A DNA stretch of 64,000 nucleotides, from positions 233,049,178 to 233,113,177 of the forward strand of contig CM057009.1 of NCBI GenBank assembly GCA_029891345.1, written 5' to 3'. A program made the position numbers and the translations under genes. This document shows, piece after piece, positions 1-12,849 of this stretch. The notes under the pieces are model-generated. The model worked only from the letters and a program-made list of their open reading frames with translations. It made no database searches and had not been told where the DNA came from. The DNA comes from Dryococelus australis (taxonomy: Eukaryota > Arthropoda > Insecta > Phasmatodea > Phasmatidae). How positions within the stretch are numbered: position 1 is the first letter of the stretch; every line of letters begins with the position of its first letter.

Positions 1-577
1 CAAAGCAATTACGCACTTTTATAAGGTTTACATCATATCTACGAAAGTACATACTCAATTATGTCAAATTAGCAGAACCACTTATAGATCTCACAAAAGA
101 TTCAACACCATTCACATGGAAAGATGAACACCAGACAGTGTTTAATAATCTAAAAACTGCCCTATTAAATCTGCCGATACTAGCAAAGTTTCAATACGAT
201 CGTCATACTATACTAGCATGCGACACATCACAGACATAGATAGGCACAGTACTGATGCAAGATATTCCAGGGTCCAAAGAGTGTAATATAATCGCATTTG
301 TGTCAAAAGAGCTTTCGCTAAACGAAAAGAAATGGTCAGCAATGGAACGCGAGCTTTCGGCCATTAAATTTTTTTCATATATTTTAAACAGTATTTTTAT
401 GGTAGAAAATTCACTATCGAAATTGACAATGCCAGCCTTCGATACCTGAAAACAATTGCCGAACATAATATACGGATACAAAAACTCGCGATTGCATTAA
501 CAGAGTATGAATTCGAACCCAAAATAGTCAACGGAAAGCTAAATACACTGGCAGATGCCATGAGTAGAGTCCACGGG
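1..577 (+). pseudogene. Ty3/gypsy pol remnant: RT tail and RNase H
   Basis: This is the end of a Ty3/gypsy reverse transcriptase followed by its RNase H domain, which would copy element RNA to DNA and remove the template. The thumb region near 20-170 reads as a typical SYL-like and AEPL-like segment ending in a short run before LACDTS (about 210-230), the RNase H start with its catalytic Asp. ERELSAI near 349-370 supplies a conserved Glu, and ADAMSRV near 552-572 matches the end-of-domain motif of gypsy elements. An in-frame stop lies in the RNase H core near 237, and the frame breaks again after about 449, so it is not functional. The upstream gag, protease and RT palm lie outside the window or are lost. 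Confidence 0.85.
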
Positions 578-946
578 TAAAGCAGATATCACTCATATTG
601 AGGTAGAAAATCAACACTATCCAACAAAACCAGAATACATTAATTGCACATTATTTTAAAAAGCACTCGCTGAAACTCTGCTAAAAATATGCACAAAGCT
701 AAAGAAGAAGCAAAGTATCATATAGCTAAATACAAAACCAATAATTGGAAAGAAATAAAGCATCTGATTAAACCAGACATCGCGATAACTGACTAAAGCC
801 GCATAACAAAGCTAATTATAAACTAGTAATACCTGCCTTTTGAAGTGATAGCAAAAATAACAACAGCAATTTACCAAGTCAATTTTGAAATTACAAGGGA
901 AGGCGACACGATACACCCCATGTACATACATGACCAGGAATAAATT

Positions 947-2226
947 ATGGTCGAAGATTACACTCACCTATTCCTGGCTCCTATCACACAAACGCAATCA
1001 TCACCATTCTTAACAGAATATGCCAACGACCCTCACATAGATCAACTCAAATTGGCACTCACTGAACCACAGAAGGCAACGACCAAATATTTAAGATTAG
1101 GAAGACGGTACGGTGTAACTAGCTATGGCGAAATATTTTACAAAGTCCATACCACCAATGGGGAAACGAGACTAATGTTAGTACCCCAGTACTATGTACC
1201 TGAATTCATTACAGCACACACCACAGCGCGTTACTAGGCGGGATACACTTTGGCCAATTTAAAACTCTACAAAAAAGAGAAACCCCTACCATTGGGACAC
1301 CATGGCCAAAGACGTCAAAAAGTATATCAAAAGTTGCCCCACCTGTCAAAAGGATAAACATAGCAATCAAAAACCAATAGGCCTCATGACCCCAATTACA
1401 GGATCCCCTATTTTCCATTCTTGGGTTCCGATGCAAAAGGCCCTCTTCAAACGGCGGAATCAGGAAACAATTACATACTAGTAATGACCGAATTCGTCAC
1501 ATTATATGTGGTGGCCAAACAGGTTAAATCTATAGATGCTAACATATGCACGAAGTTTATAAAAGATGTCATTTTGACACACAAATGTCCTAAATCCATC
1601 CTCACAAATCACAGAACATCTTTCAATAATGAGCTTATTGCAGAGCTACTACAGAAATTACAGATAAAAAAGTTGCAAACGATGGGGTACAACCAGTCCT
1701 GCAACGGGATGACGGAACAAGTAAATAAAGTCGTGTCGCAACAACTCACAGCATGCGCCAATGAGGATCAAGCACACTGGGACGAATATGTCCAATATAT
1801 AGTTTTTAATTACAATTCAACCATAAATAGAAGCACAAAGTACTCTCTATTTGTTTTATTACACGGTGTAGAAGCCGTTCAGCCAAGCCATGTCGTTGCC
1901 CACACCTTCTCACAATGTGCAGCGGACTGGTGTGAACAGCTGCACCAAGCCTGTGAACAGGCATGAGTGAATTTAATTGAATCACAAAAATCATGAAAAT
2001 AACGTTTTGATAAAAAATTTTGCTCAAATGATCTAAAAATAGGACAATATGTATGGGTCAAGAATCATGCCAGACAGAAGGTGCCGACCTACAAATACCA
2101 TGGACCATATACGATACACGATATGTTGGGACAATCAACAACATCGATCGAAATCAAAAAACAAGGGTTAACTAAAATAGATACCGTTAACATGAGAAAT
2201 ACCAAAATCGCAAATATCAGACATTA
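947..2226 (+). pseudogene. Ty3/gypsy integrase remnant with GPY motif
   Basis: This is the integrase of the same gypsy element, which would insert the DNA copy. In order it shows an N-terminal linker (947-1237), the CC half of the HHCC zinc finger as SCPTCQKDK near 1330-1360, a catalytic core from about 1421 to 1900, and a C-terminal GPY-type motif (YHGPYTIHDM) near 2097-2130. Two of the three catalytic acids are altered: the first Asp position reads MTEF and the second reads TNHRTSF where TDNGT is usual. The Glu in GMTEQ remains. Frames change near 1237, 1420 and 1966. The order RNase H then integrase is the Ty3/gypsy order. It is clearly dead. Confidence 0.88.
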
Positions 2227-4406
2227 ACATTGATATGTATGTTACAGGTAACGTGTGTTTGTAATGCCAAATACAAGGATGGGGATGCTGCCATTATTCA
2301 CATGTCACATAGTGTCGGTATCCAAAAAGGACTCCTTTCAACAGCCACACAGGCCAGCAGCAAGACGACAAGGGTCTGCATTGTGACAAGGACCAAGCTG
2401 CCATCCGGCATCAATCAGGAGAAGATAATGATAACATCGCAGTTCAGCCAGAGGACTAATTGCCTCGCTCGGCTGCAACAGGGCATAATCGCCGGCCCGA
2501 AAGACGGACGATAGCGCACAGCGATGTCGCCAGTGAAATATTACTGTCACTCTAAAAAAGTTACAAAAACCTGTGTTTATTAAGTGCCATGTATGTTCCC
2601 CACCCATCTGTTGCAGCTGCAGCATACGGGCGAAGAGACAGCGAGCGTAGCCAAGGGTGTGTTCAGGTGAAAGTATTTAATAATGTAGCAGAAACAGTAA
2701 AAAATTTTCCTTACTAGTTTTAAGCCAATAGAGGCAATAATTTTGAAGGAAAGCTATGTAAAATTGAAATTAAATACTTCACATTAAATGCAGGTATAGG
2801 TTAACTAAGGAACATTACAATTACATCAGCTGTTCCACCATCATAATCTTGACTATAGCGCTTGTGGGCCTTTATTATAAGCTGATCAAAATCGTTATTC
2901 TCATGTATAATATGGCCAAAGCAGTGCAACCATATCAGGGAAATAGTTATCACAGGGGCAGGCAACTCTGTAAATAAATTAGCTATCTCCATGTTGCTAA
3001 TTTCATAGCAAGGTCACTCTTCCAGGGAGAAAAAGTTAAACTATTGTGTGCCAGTATGAAATGCAAGACACGTGCTATCAGGCACTTTGCAAAAATGTTA
3101 AGACGTTTCATGGAGCGTAGCAGGCTAGAAACTTATGAAAAAACATGCGCATAAATACTGGCCTCATTGTCTTTTAATTGATCTATCTCACATGAATTTA
3201 ATATAAAGATACAGGGATAATAGTACAGCTCTCAAATGACGGCAAGGCACGCACATTTCTGTAGCATGGTGGACATTGCGACACTCAGTGCTACCTAGTG
3301 GGCAAAGTAAGAAGCACTGAATATCATTTCGCAACCGTAGACACGATTGCCGCGACAAAGAATGTGTAGTGTGCAGCAAATATACGCACTCCCATGGCCA
3401 AGGTACCTTTTCCACGCACTAGAATGTGCTTAGGCGGCAATTAGAGCCACGCTGCGATTCTCGCCATAGCAGTAAGGACAGGGCCCCAAAATCACAGTAA
3501 TAATTTGGTTTTATGCCTTAGATACTGTTAAGCCTGTAAAAATATATCAATACCTGTAAATAAGTAATTCGTTAAGATATTAATTATGTACAAATTCACC
3601 ATAGTGCAAAATTTAAAGGACATTGCAAATTATTTTATGTAATCACGTTAAGTTAACCAACAACAGCAAAACTAAAAGGAATTGATATACTCAATTAAAT
3701 AACATGTATTACTACATCCACTGTTCAACTTAAGTCTACTATAAACTTACGGCGCTATTGCCGACTGATGTGTTTTAAGAGAGCTCTCACCCAGATCCTT
3801 ACCCTCTGTGTTCGATGCCGGGTTACAAAGTACGTTTCATTTTTAAGGGGGTAAAAATAATTCCAAAGTGAAGTCGAGCACTACATCCCCATTCCTATCA
3901 AACCAATATGCAAGCATTAGCGACCGATTAATACATTAGGGTGCCGGCACAGAAAACACTGTTAGAATTAACTAATTATTGATTTTTGTTCCAATTTATA
4001 AACACAATTGTCATGTAACATATTATTAGTGAAATCAAGCCAACCTTGTACAAATCCTTGTTAAAAAATAACACAACTGTAAATATAATACTATATTAAG
4101 ATTAAGTAATATAAACTAAACTAACTTGTAGTCTGGTAACCCAGAACACAAAGTTAATAAAGTTAACTGGTAAATGTATATGTTGAACTACGTTCACGTA
4201 AATTAGAATAAGTATTTTACCTTACAAATGACAAAACAAATCACACAAAGTGATAAGAAAAATGTATAACAAGTGTAACATACAATTTTACTTATTTCAA
4301 CCACTTGTAAATAACAATTTCCCCTGTGCCATATCGGCATTGAACAAAATGTAACAAAAGTAGTTTCACATTGGCATCGGCTGCCGCTAATGTAATGCAA
4401 GCCCAA
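2227..4406. other. No recognisable gene; likely 3-prime part of the gypsy element
   Basis: I see no coding domain here. A patch at about 2335-2640 is richer in GC than its surroundings and could be a decayed env or untranslated segment of the preceding element. The rest is AT-rich with scattered stops in all frames. Confidence 0.4.
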
Positions 4407-4416
4407 CGCCTTAGGG

Positions 4417-4447
4417 TTCGACGACACCGCCTTAGGGTGTCGTCGAA
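4417..4447. repeat. Perfect 12-bp hairpin at an LTR edge
   Basis: Arms at 4417-4428 and 4436-4447 are exact inverse complements (TTCGACGACACC and its complement) around a 7-base spacer. The unit CGCCTTAGGG also occurs as a direct repeat at 4407-4416 and 4428-4437. The right arm runs into a purine tract at 4445-4456. Confidence 0.8.
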
Positions 4448-4456
4448 AGAAGGGGG

Positions 4457-5289
4457 TTATGACATCCTTTAGTTAAATACAGCTACAAACTAGCACCACG
4501 CTTCACATCAACTCTCTCCAACGGGTTCCACCACTCCACCGAAACACGGCTACACTGCTCCCAGGCTAAACTCTCCGACCTGACCTGGCCGATCCCCTGC
4601 ACCATACCACCTGTACTCCATACGAGGGCATTTGGATGCTCGAAAGAGAGGGGGTCCATGCTGGGACCAGCTCCTGCGAGGGTACCTCTGCATCATACTG
4701 CGGCGAGGTGCGTGGCGACCTCGGCCAGCTGAAACTCTGTTTTTAATAACAGACCTCGGGGGATCGCGCACGAGGTCAGAGGAGTTGTATATAAGCTCAG
4801 GGTGATGAAGGCTCTGGGCGCCATCTTGCCTGCTGCCGCTGGAGGCGCTGCCCGTGAGACGCCCAGACAAGGGGACCGCAGCCCGAGGTCCACTATCGAC
4901 GACCGACAAAAGCACGTCGTCGATAGAGCTGTGCTACTTCAACGAGACCTTGGATAAATTTTGAATCCCTGGTAGGGTGACATATAGCACTGTAGGGTGC
5001 GGGACTCGTGACGGCCTAAGCTCTTTAAAGCATTGCTTAGCCGATTCAAGTTAAAGCTAATCCAAGCTTGAATTGGGGCATCGTCACCCTGTTGAACTGT
5101 AGCTGCTATATACGACTTCCTTGTCGATTGATTTTTTAAATGCTATCTGATTGTGAAGCCGGCTTGAGGCTTAATTGTAATTGTTTATTGATTTAATAAA
5201 AGGAGTATTTTGTAGACGAGTGCTTTATCCTTGAGCTACCTTGATCCCCCTAGTTAATGTGTGGCCCGCTCCCTCGGGAGAGGTCACAG
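4457..5289 (+). mobile_element. Candidate gypsy-type LTR
   Basis: A purine tract (GAAAGAAGGGGG, 4445-4456) immediately precedes this segment, as a polypurine tract precedes a 3-prime LTR. Inside are a TATA-like TATATAAG near 4789-4796, a GC-rich leader-like block, an AATAAAA poly(A) signal near 5195-5201, and a 3-prime edge near GGTCACA at about 5283-5289. It could be the 3-prime LTR of the gypsy element at 1-2226 or a solo LTR. No second copy is in the window and I see no clear target duplication, so the borders are uncertain. A 121-residue minus-strand frame inside it is a product of GC content. Confidence 0.45.
4893..4926. repeat. Perfect 11-bp hairpin inside the candidate LTR
   Basis: CTATCGACGAC at 4893-4903 is the inverse complement of 4916-4926, with a 12-base spacer. 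Its core TCGACGAC is the same as in the hairpin at 4417-4447. It lies about 100 bases downstream of the TATA-like box, so it would be in the leader RNA. Confidence 0.75.
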
Positions 5290-7147
5290 AAGTATGTTAA
5301 TTTCGCAACAGCACAATTAGCACAATGTGGATAAAATAGTTTCTTGCCAATAAGTGTCAAAAATTCTTTGATACCATTCTGACAAAATTAGTGAATGCTA
5401 CAAGTTAACGGAATAAAAATATTTCTAATTTAATTGTTTTGCAGGCATGAAAAATGTCAAAAGAATTCCGTGCTTAATTGATGATAAAAGCATTTCGTTA
5501 ATAACTTCAACATATTTTTATTGAATCAATTATACCTACCTATTCAGTGTACGTTCTATATGTTATTCTGAAGTAAAACTGGAATAATTCATGGCCTCTT
5601 GTATACAATATGTTTATGGGCAGGACTACTTTGTGTCAGTAGGTAAACAAAGCAATAAATCGTTATTCCTGCAGGTAATAAAAAAAATTTCAGATTGCTT
5701 TCCTGCTACGACTTGCTCACTAGCCCAGTACTGTCTCTTCTGGTCGCCGGAACTAACATTGAGTGCAACAATTTTTCATCTTCCACTTGTCAGTTGCACT
5801 GAAAAAGTGTGCACAAAGTTTATTTATTTCATTTATTTATAGCTCATATTCCATTTAATCCCATGAGAGCTAACTAAGCTCGGGTATATGGAAAGTGTCA
5901 AATTACGAAAAGAAACATAGGCATATGACAAATAAAATACATATTTCTAATAAGATGTAATATATACATAAAAATACAAGTAAAAAATTATCATCCTATT
6001 CAACAATTTAATACACTATAAACCATTTTTAAAAAAACTTTCAAAATAAAGTGTACCGTCTCCAGTGTCTCTGCAAATTGCAAATATGGCCGATAAACAA
6101 GCACTCGCTGTGGGCAGACACATAATTGGTCACACAATGCAGTTAAAACACCAATTGAACACTGCAGGTATTTTATACACAAGGAGATTTTCAAGGAAAC
6201 ATCAAAACTTAATTACTGTGGGACAAGAGGTATGCATATGTTGCAGCAAGAAACAATTTACATGTAATATATCTTTTTAGTCATTTGCATCTTTAGTGAT
6301 GCAGCGAGTGTTCACAAGCTGCTGGTTTTTGTTCTCTCGTCATATTCCCATTGCAAGTCATACAATTGTAATTCTATCATTACACATTCTTGTAATTTTT
6401 GGTAGACATAAAAAATACTTTGTTTAAGTGCAGTTGACCTTGAGATAGGTAACATTATGATCAAATAATTAAGCCTATATATTGGTCACAATGATGAAAA
6501 CAAGTAAAAATTAAAACAATAACTGATTGTGTTGCTTGGTTATGTTTGAGCTTTAATCAGTGTAAAAGCAGGTTAGAAAAATTTGTTTGTTTTAATTATG
6601 TTTTTACATAAACATTTTAGCATTATAGTTTGTAGATTTTGCTGAAGCTACTGTTCACACCAGTTTCCATGGAATTGTGCCTATTTGTAATATATTCATG
6701 GTGTCATAAATTCCATGCTCAATTCCACTTCTGCCATATCAATGCTCATCTCCAATTCAGTTTCATAAGAAAATAGGAGTTTCAGAACAAAACATGTGTA
6801 ATTTCTGCTATGCTGGTATCTAAGGTGTCCGTTGCGGAGAAGCGGTAGTGAGATGTAAACACCTGTTGCTGGCTTTTCCCTATATAAACCACACTACAAT
6901 ATTGTACTAACTCATGTAAGGCAGATATGGTATGAGACTAGAGCATGCTGTCTTTTGTTCATACAATTCGCAGGTAGGCCTAGCGACCAACTTGGCTGTA
7001 TATCAGCAGCAGAGGAAGGAATAAATCATATATTTAGTCAGCAGAGAAGAATTTGGTTATTCATAGTATTATTGTTGGCAACATATGCTAGGCCCTATTT
7101 CCTTTTTTAATTAACAATTGTAGTTAACATACCAGATAGCAAAATTA
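5290..7147. other. AT-rich stretch, no supported gene
   Basis: I recognise no domain, RNA or element end here. A 71-residue frame starting near 6065 ends near a GT that could serve as a splice donor (GAG|GTATGC near 6230), but nothing else supports it as an exon. Confidence 0.5.
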
Positions 7148-7520
7148 GCTTGCAGCAACCTTGACATAGCAAGGTTGCAAGCTAGCAGTAACCTTCCCAT
7201 GGCAAGGTGTAGGCTTGAAGCAAGCTTGCAGCAAGAATTCATGTCTCTGCCAAAACAGCTTCCTGCAAGCTTGTCGTGGCAAGCCTGCTTCAAGCATGTT
7301 GGGACAAGCCTGCTGCAAGGTTTTCGTGGCAAGTCTGCTGCAAGCTTGACGGGGCAAGCCTGTTGCAAGCTTGTATGGACAAGCTTGCAGCATGTGGTTT
7401 GGTGGAGACTTGAATTCTTGCTGCAAACTTGCAGCAAGCATACACCTGGCCATGGCAAGGTTGCTACAAGCAGCCTGCTGGGGCAAGCTTGCTGCAAGCT
7501 TGTCAGGGCAAGCCTCATGC
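7148..7520. repeat. Fold-back minisatellite of CTTGC/GCAAG units
   Basis: The core, 7259-7383, is five head-to-tail copies of a 25-bp unit close to CCTGCTGCAAGCTTG plus about ten more bases ending GGCAAG. A sixth copy is at 7488-7512. The core is flanked by imperfect inverted arms at about 7172-7245 and 7405-7475, which share AATTCTTGCTGCAA in opposite orientation. The unit itself contains the palindromic core GCAAGCTTG(C), so the whole block can fold. Long open frames on both strands (191, 125 and 119 residues) result from the stop-free repeat and are not genes. A related block lies at 20395-20565. Confidence 0.85.
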
Positions 7521-10236
7521 AATTTATATTGTAAGCCATAAATAAACTAAAGTAGTTACCAACCTTTCTTAAGAAGGGTTTGAGTGACGTGATGAACATC
7601 AAACACTGATGGTCCGAATCTTCCTTTTGTTTAGGAATATATATAAATTGTTGTAAATTGTCATTCCAATAACACATCAAGACCAAACATTACGGAAGAG
7701 ATTAATAATTTTCTTCTTGATGTATTAATTTTTTTTGTACATCCCATAGAAGAATTTCAAAAATGTTGAAATACTTTCCAAAATTACTTATTGAAAGACT
7801 AAGTTACCCTCATCCTTGATTTAAACTGTCTGTATGTGTTTACTATTAACAGAATTTAAATTCAAAAATACACCATTCATATTTTAATGCTACAAACCTC
7901 AGTACTCGCGAAACTCTGTCAAGATGTTTCTGAAGGGACTAAGAATTTAGTATTATTAGCCAGGAAAACTTCTTAAAATATTAAAATTGTGTACAACAGG
8001 TAGTAAAAGGTAATTTTCTTAAACTGTTCCAAAATTCACTGGAGTTATATTATTGTCTACAAAAACTGCGAAAATGTGTATTGCAGGATTGCTAATTTCC
8101 TATTTTATATTTTGGCTTTTGAACTCTTGTGATATGCATTAAATGTATTTTGTGCACAGTTATGTACCATGCCCTCTAAGTGTGTGAATGTGTTATCAGT
8201 TTATATGCTGTCTTATTTCATTTAGTCTGTTGAAAGTTAGTTACATCATCCAAAATTATCCATGTATATGTGATAGTTCGAAGTTTACCAAACTGGCTCA
8301 GCAGTAAATGTGGGATGAAACTCTGCAGGTAAACGTTAGCCAATAGTTAGCATGTTATGGTTAACAAAGCCATCTTGTGACAATGGTAACATGTAAAGAA
8401 ACGTAGCTGCACCGTGCTATAATTCGTAAATGGTTTAAAGTGTTGACTAGTTGTATCCTCATAATTATCGTTGCAAGAAGTCACCAGTAGGAATATGACC
8501 TCAGATGTAGTAATTAACCACCCCCCTCCTTTTTTTCCCCTAAACATTTTTTTATTTACAGATACTATGTGTAATGTGAAACAAAGTTGTTCCTCTGCCA
8601 CAAGTTCAGGCTGAGGAATTTGTCTTTGGGCACTTACAGCAGCTTTATTGAATGCAAGCTCGAACTTCGAAATAGTGTAATCATTGGCCACAATGTTGGC
8701 TGATAAGCATTTAAACATTTTTAATTTGCATTCAGCTGCACTGAATCTAAAAAATTTTTTTATAAATTACCCACAATGCAGCACAAAAGAAAAGAAATAG
8801 AATATAATGCTCACCAGAAACTGTACAATATTATTTAAGTGTTTGTATATTAGAGTGTTTACAAGTTTGTTATCTAAGTATATCATAAGCCGATACACTA
8901 GGAGTGGTATAAGTCTCAATCGCACACGAATATGATAGCTTCATTACTTCTGTTCCGAAACTTGTCTTCAAAATAAAAAGTATGTCAAATCATGTAGATT
9001 TTTATTAAGATGGGTAAATGTTTTCAATGCCATACAAACATGTGTAATCTATTTTATAATTCACTAATACAGTGAGTTAGTCTTTGGAAAACTTTCCATC
9101 CATGTTTCTCAAAACAAGCACGCCTAAACGTGTTTGTAATGTCTCGTACTGATTTCGTGTTTTCTGATTGGCCACTACTGAAATATTGCAGAACATGCAA
9201 AAAATAATAGGACACCATCATAAGGCTAAACTAATAGCTGAGCCCACAGGGCTGTTCGTAGCTAGTAATAATTTGAGTGATAAAGTTTGTAAGTGAGTAA
9301 GTACAACAAATTGCACAGAACATTGTAAGAAATACTGCACTGTGCATAGCCATCATATTCATGAAAATGTTACATCGAAGAGCCAATAAAACAATATTTT
9401 ATCTATTCCCTATGATTGTTACATATTTGTGAATTTGAACTTGTTTGTTTAAAAAAAAAAATGTCGCTTCTTCGCTCACGGGTTAATAAAATACGGCAGA
9501 TGAGGAGAGAAAGAGAAATAGAGCATATGTGTATGCACGTACACACACACACATCTTTATTGTGTTCTTGGTCTTTCACATTCTCTCGGACACAACTAAG
9601 ACAACCAGAGAGAATGCTTCAATCAATGTCAAATTTCTATACCATGCACCAGCATCGTAATATATTTGTAAGTGACAAAAGGATGCAAATTTTCCAAAAA
9701 GAATAAACCGACCAGGGCTGATTTGGACCATTTTCCACCCATGCAAGTGTAATAATAACTGTTATTTAATCATTTGTTTGTAGACACACATATATTGGGT
9801 AAAATTTTTTTCATGTATAAATATGTACAAAAAATGTATTTCCGTTCCATGAGACATGAAATAAACCAAAAGGAGTAGCCTATCAAATTCAACAGCCCAA
9901 ATATTAGCGCCAATTGACTATGCTTAAATGTTCTGTTGGTAAAGTTGAAAGTGTAAAATATATGCAAGCTCTCTTGATTTAATTCCCCGAAAAAATTCAC
10001 GTGCCAAACACGCCATTTCTCGACAGTAGATAAAACAACTTACATCATAGCAATATTCCAACTCTGGTGTACATAAAACTACTTCATACATAAAAATTAA
10101 CAACATTTCAATGCAAGTCATCTATCTAGTGGCTACAATTAAATTGCACTTTGTACTTCTGGTAAAATGATGTGATACAATATATAGATTTATAGACTGA
10201 TTTGTAAAAATTAATTAACATTTAAAGGCACATTAT
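7521..10236. other. AT-rich stretch, no supported gene
   Basis: I see no coding domain. A short (AC)n run lies near 9540-9552. Minus-strand frames at 8347-8718 and 9770-10000 show no family motif. Confidence 0.5.
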
Positions 10237-12336
10237 TTACCTTCTATTCGTGCGAGTTTTTGCCTGTTGTAGCCATAAAGAAATTGCTTCTCTGATTTTG
10301 TCTTCTGTTGCTTTTGGGAAAGATTTTGTGACAGCCACTGGAAACAGATAAATATTGCAATTAAAAAATGGCATTCTTTTTTATATTTCATACATCTTGC
10401 AATTTACACCCTCAAATCTTTTTACACTTTCCTAAATTTTACAAAATTTTCGAAGTTCTTTGGCAAGTGCAGAAACTAAGTTTTACAGGATTTACCAGAC
10501 TGAAAGTAATTTTTAAAAATAATTACACAATATTCCAAGAAATAAGCCAATGTTACCTAAGAAGAAACAAACTTAAATGAAAGAACAAAATGGAAATTTC
10601 AAATTCAATAACTCCGCCTATTTATTGTCTCATCCTCACTATACGACCATCCTAAATACTTAAAATTTCACTGAGGTCTAACTTACCATGAACTACTCGA
10701 TACATAGCAGCAAAACAGAAAGAGATCTTCGCCAATTCCTTTGCAGAGCTTTTCCCGGAATAGGAAAATGACATTCCTAATTCATCTGTCATCAGCCTTC
10801 TCATTATGTTCTGCACACGAAGTTTAACATCTCTACACTTGAAATGCTTTACCTGGAAAGGAAGGAGTTGAACTGTGTCTAATACAACTGTACAAAACCG
10901 ACCCTTGTGTAAAGCATCAGTAAATGGTATATATCAAAAAAGATCAGCTACAGTTAATGAGATTAAATCACGAGCAAGGTTACTGAACAAACATTTGCTA
11001 CCTAAAAACCAGAAGCCCTTAAAATGGCAGAGTTGTGAAATGAAATAAACATTGTTGTGTTTTGTTTTACTGCTCAAATATAAACTTTTGACAAGTTTGT
11101 GTCAAATTTAATAACGGAGTTTTATGACGGGTCTGTTATAATTTTGGCACTATGAATTCTAGTAAGGAAAATCTCATTTAATTCCTCAGCATTTTAACTT
11201 CAAATTAATCTAAGGAGTTATTATAATTATCAGCAATTATTATTATTTGGCTTGACACTAACTACGAGTCATGAACGATGGGAATTGCTGCATATAAACG
11301 TATAGTTTAAACGTAAACAGTATTTCTGACAGTACAAATTTTACAATTTAAAAGTGATAAAACTCACAAGTTTCTTCCGGTAAGATTCATCACTCTTTAG
11401 TATTTCATCAAAATACTCGAACTATTTGTGAGTCTTCAATGGCATATCTTTTAAGAGCATTAACTTTTGGTTAGGTTGATGGTCATTCACCAACTCTCCA
11501 GAAACTTGGTTGCTCAAAATAATATCCATTTTCCTCCCAATGTTAAATATTTTTTCATTAAAATCAGCCAGAGAGGCCTAGATTTGATAGAGCATTAATC
11601 GGCCAGACTCTGAAAAACATAAGAATCCAAGTAATGAAAAGAACTCCTTTAAAAACTGTCAACTACTAAACAATTCACAAAAAAACTCCAAATGGCAACA
11701 CACAATTGGACACTAGAAACTAATCTTTAAACACCCTGTTCGTTTAATTCCTGTATTTCAACACACACACACTGGCTGGCATATTCCTCATAATATTGGA
11801 AATTTGGTAGCAAAAGTAGTTAAACATTTTAGTGCTGTATTAGGAATTTGACAATAAAAAAAACAGACTTTGTTGCGAGGCGGGGCCGATGTTATAGGAA
11901 ACAATGGTCACAAACAATTAACGACACTTTAAAAACGACGTTATTGGAGGACTTACTTTACTACTTTTAATGAACAATTAATTATATATTTTTAAAAGAG
12001 GATTTCAGTCACCACACTTCAATACACTTCAGTTTTTAACAGAAAGTGATTAAGAAAAAGTGTTTTATATGTTCATAGCACAGTAACAGAGAATCAAAAA
12101 ACAAAACAAAAAATAGTAGCTAATTTGTTCTTACCATACCTGTGCAATATATTTATAGGACAGCTTATCTAGTCTTCTTTCGCATCTGCTTTTGTTCTGA
12201 GAAGCTTTTCGCGCCTTTCATTGGTGCTCACATTGGGATATAAATATGTCCCATCATTAAAAATCCACTTTGTAGAGACATTACCCAGGGCATCTTCTTC
12301 CTGTGTGAACTTGACAATAGCAAATGCTGAGCTCAT
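10237..12336 (-). pseudogene. DUF4806-type transposon accessory gene, spliced, with two stops
   Basis: Four segments joined by good splice sites resemble the DUF4806 protein that accompanies a family of insect DNA transposons; its role is unknown. Exons run 12336-12140 (ATG at 12336-12334, start SSAFAIVKFTQ; donor GTATGG), 11577-11368 (donor GTGAGT), 10852-10687 (donor GTAAGT) and 10337-10237 (stop TAA). Exon 3 holds the family signature around MRRLMTDELGMSFSYSG, and exon 4 the tail ending WLQQAKTRTNRR. Phases agree across the last two introns. In-frame TAG codons occur in exon 1 (after TKADAKED) and exon 2 (after PLKTHK), so the copy is broken. A further exon between the first two may be missed. 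It follows the transposase on the same strand. Confidence 0.72.
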
Positions 12337-12849
12337 CTTGGAACTGGAAAATAAAAATAAATGGAATAGCTTGGGAAAAAACCTAAAATGTCAATGTAAT
12401 AAATGGAATTCGTTTATTAATCCGTATGCCTCAGCAGCAAAACCACAAATTTTTCACCACTCAGCACAGGCAAATTTACTCATTTATAAGAAATTTCTGA
12501 AACACATCTGTCTTGAAGCTCCAACAAATCACTCACCTCGAGAATACCAAGTGATAAACTACTGCAAAAAAAATCTGTAAAAAGGTTTTCTAGTTTCATA
12601 CACTTTTTACACAATATTGAAATACAATTTTGAGATGATGAATAAACAATATTTTGAATTAAAACGACACTCCCATCTTTCAAGCAGCAACAGTTGTTTG
12701 GATCTGTGGTGCTTAATTTATAGGATTCAAAATGCACCGTTCTTTATTTCTCCGAAGGAACACAATCAGCCAACAAGGGTCCAGATAAATGAGGAATACT
12801 TGGGAAATGTTTGAGGCCCAGATGAATTTGATCCACAAGGCAGCAAAAT

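Noticed and set aside
4550-4915. 121-residue minus-strand frame in a GC-rich block
   Set aside because: It has no motif, overlaps a plausible LTR leader and promoter on the other strand, and is explained by base composition.
6065-6280. 71-residue frame with a possible splice donor
   Set aside because: No family similarity and no partner exon; a GT after GAG is weak evidence on its own.
7259-7383. Possible CRISPR-like direct repeats
   Set aside because: The units are contiguous with no unique spacers, and the sequence is eukaryotic.
7111-7686. 191-residue minus-strand frame (and overlapping frames on both strands)
   Set aside because: It is produced by the stop-free CTTGC/GCAAG repeat; residues simply follow the 25-bp period and no domain is present.
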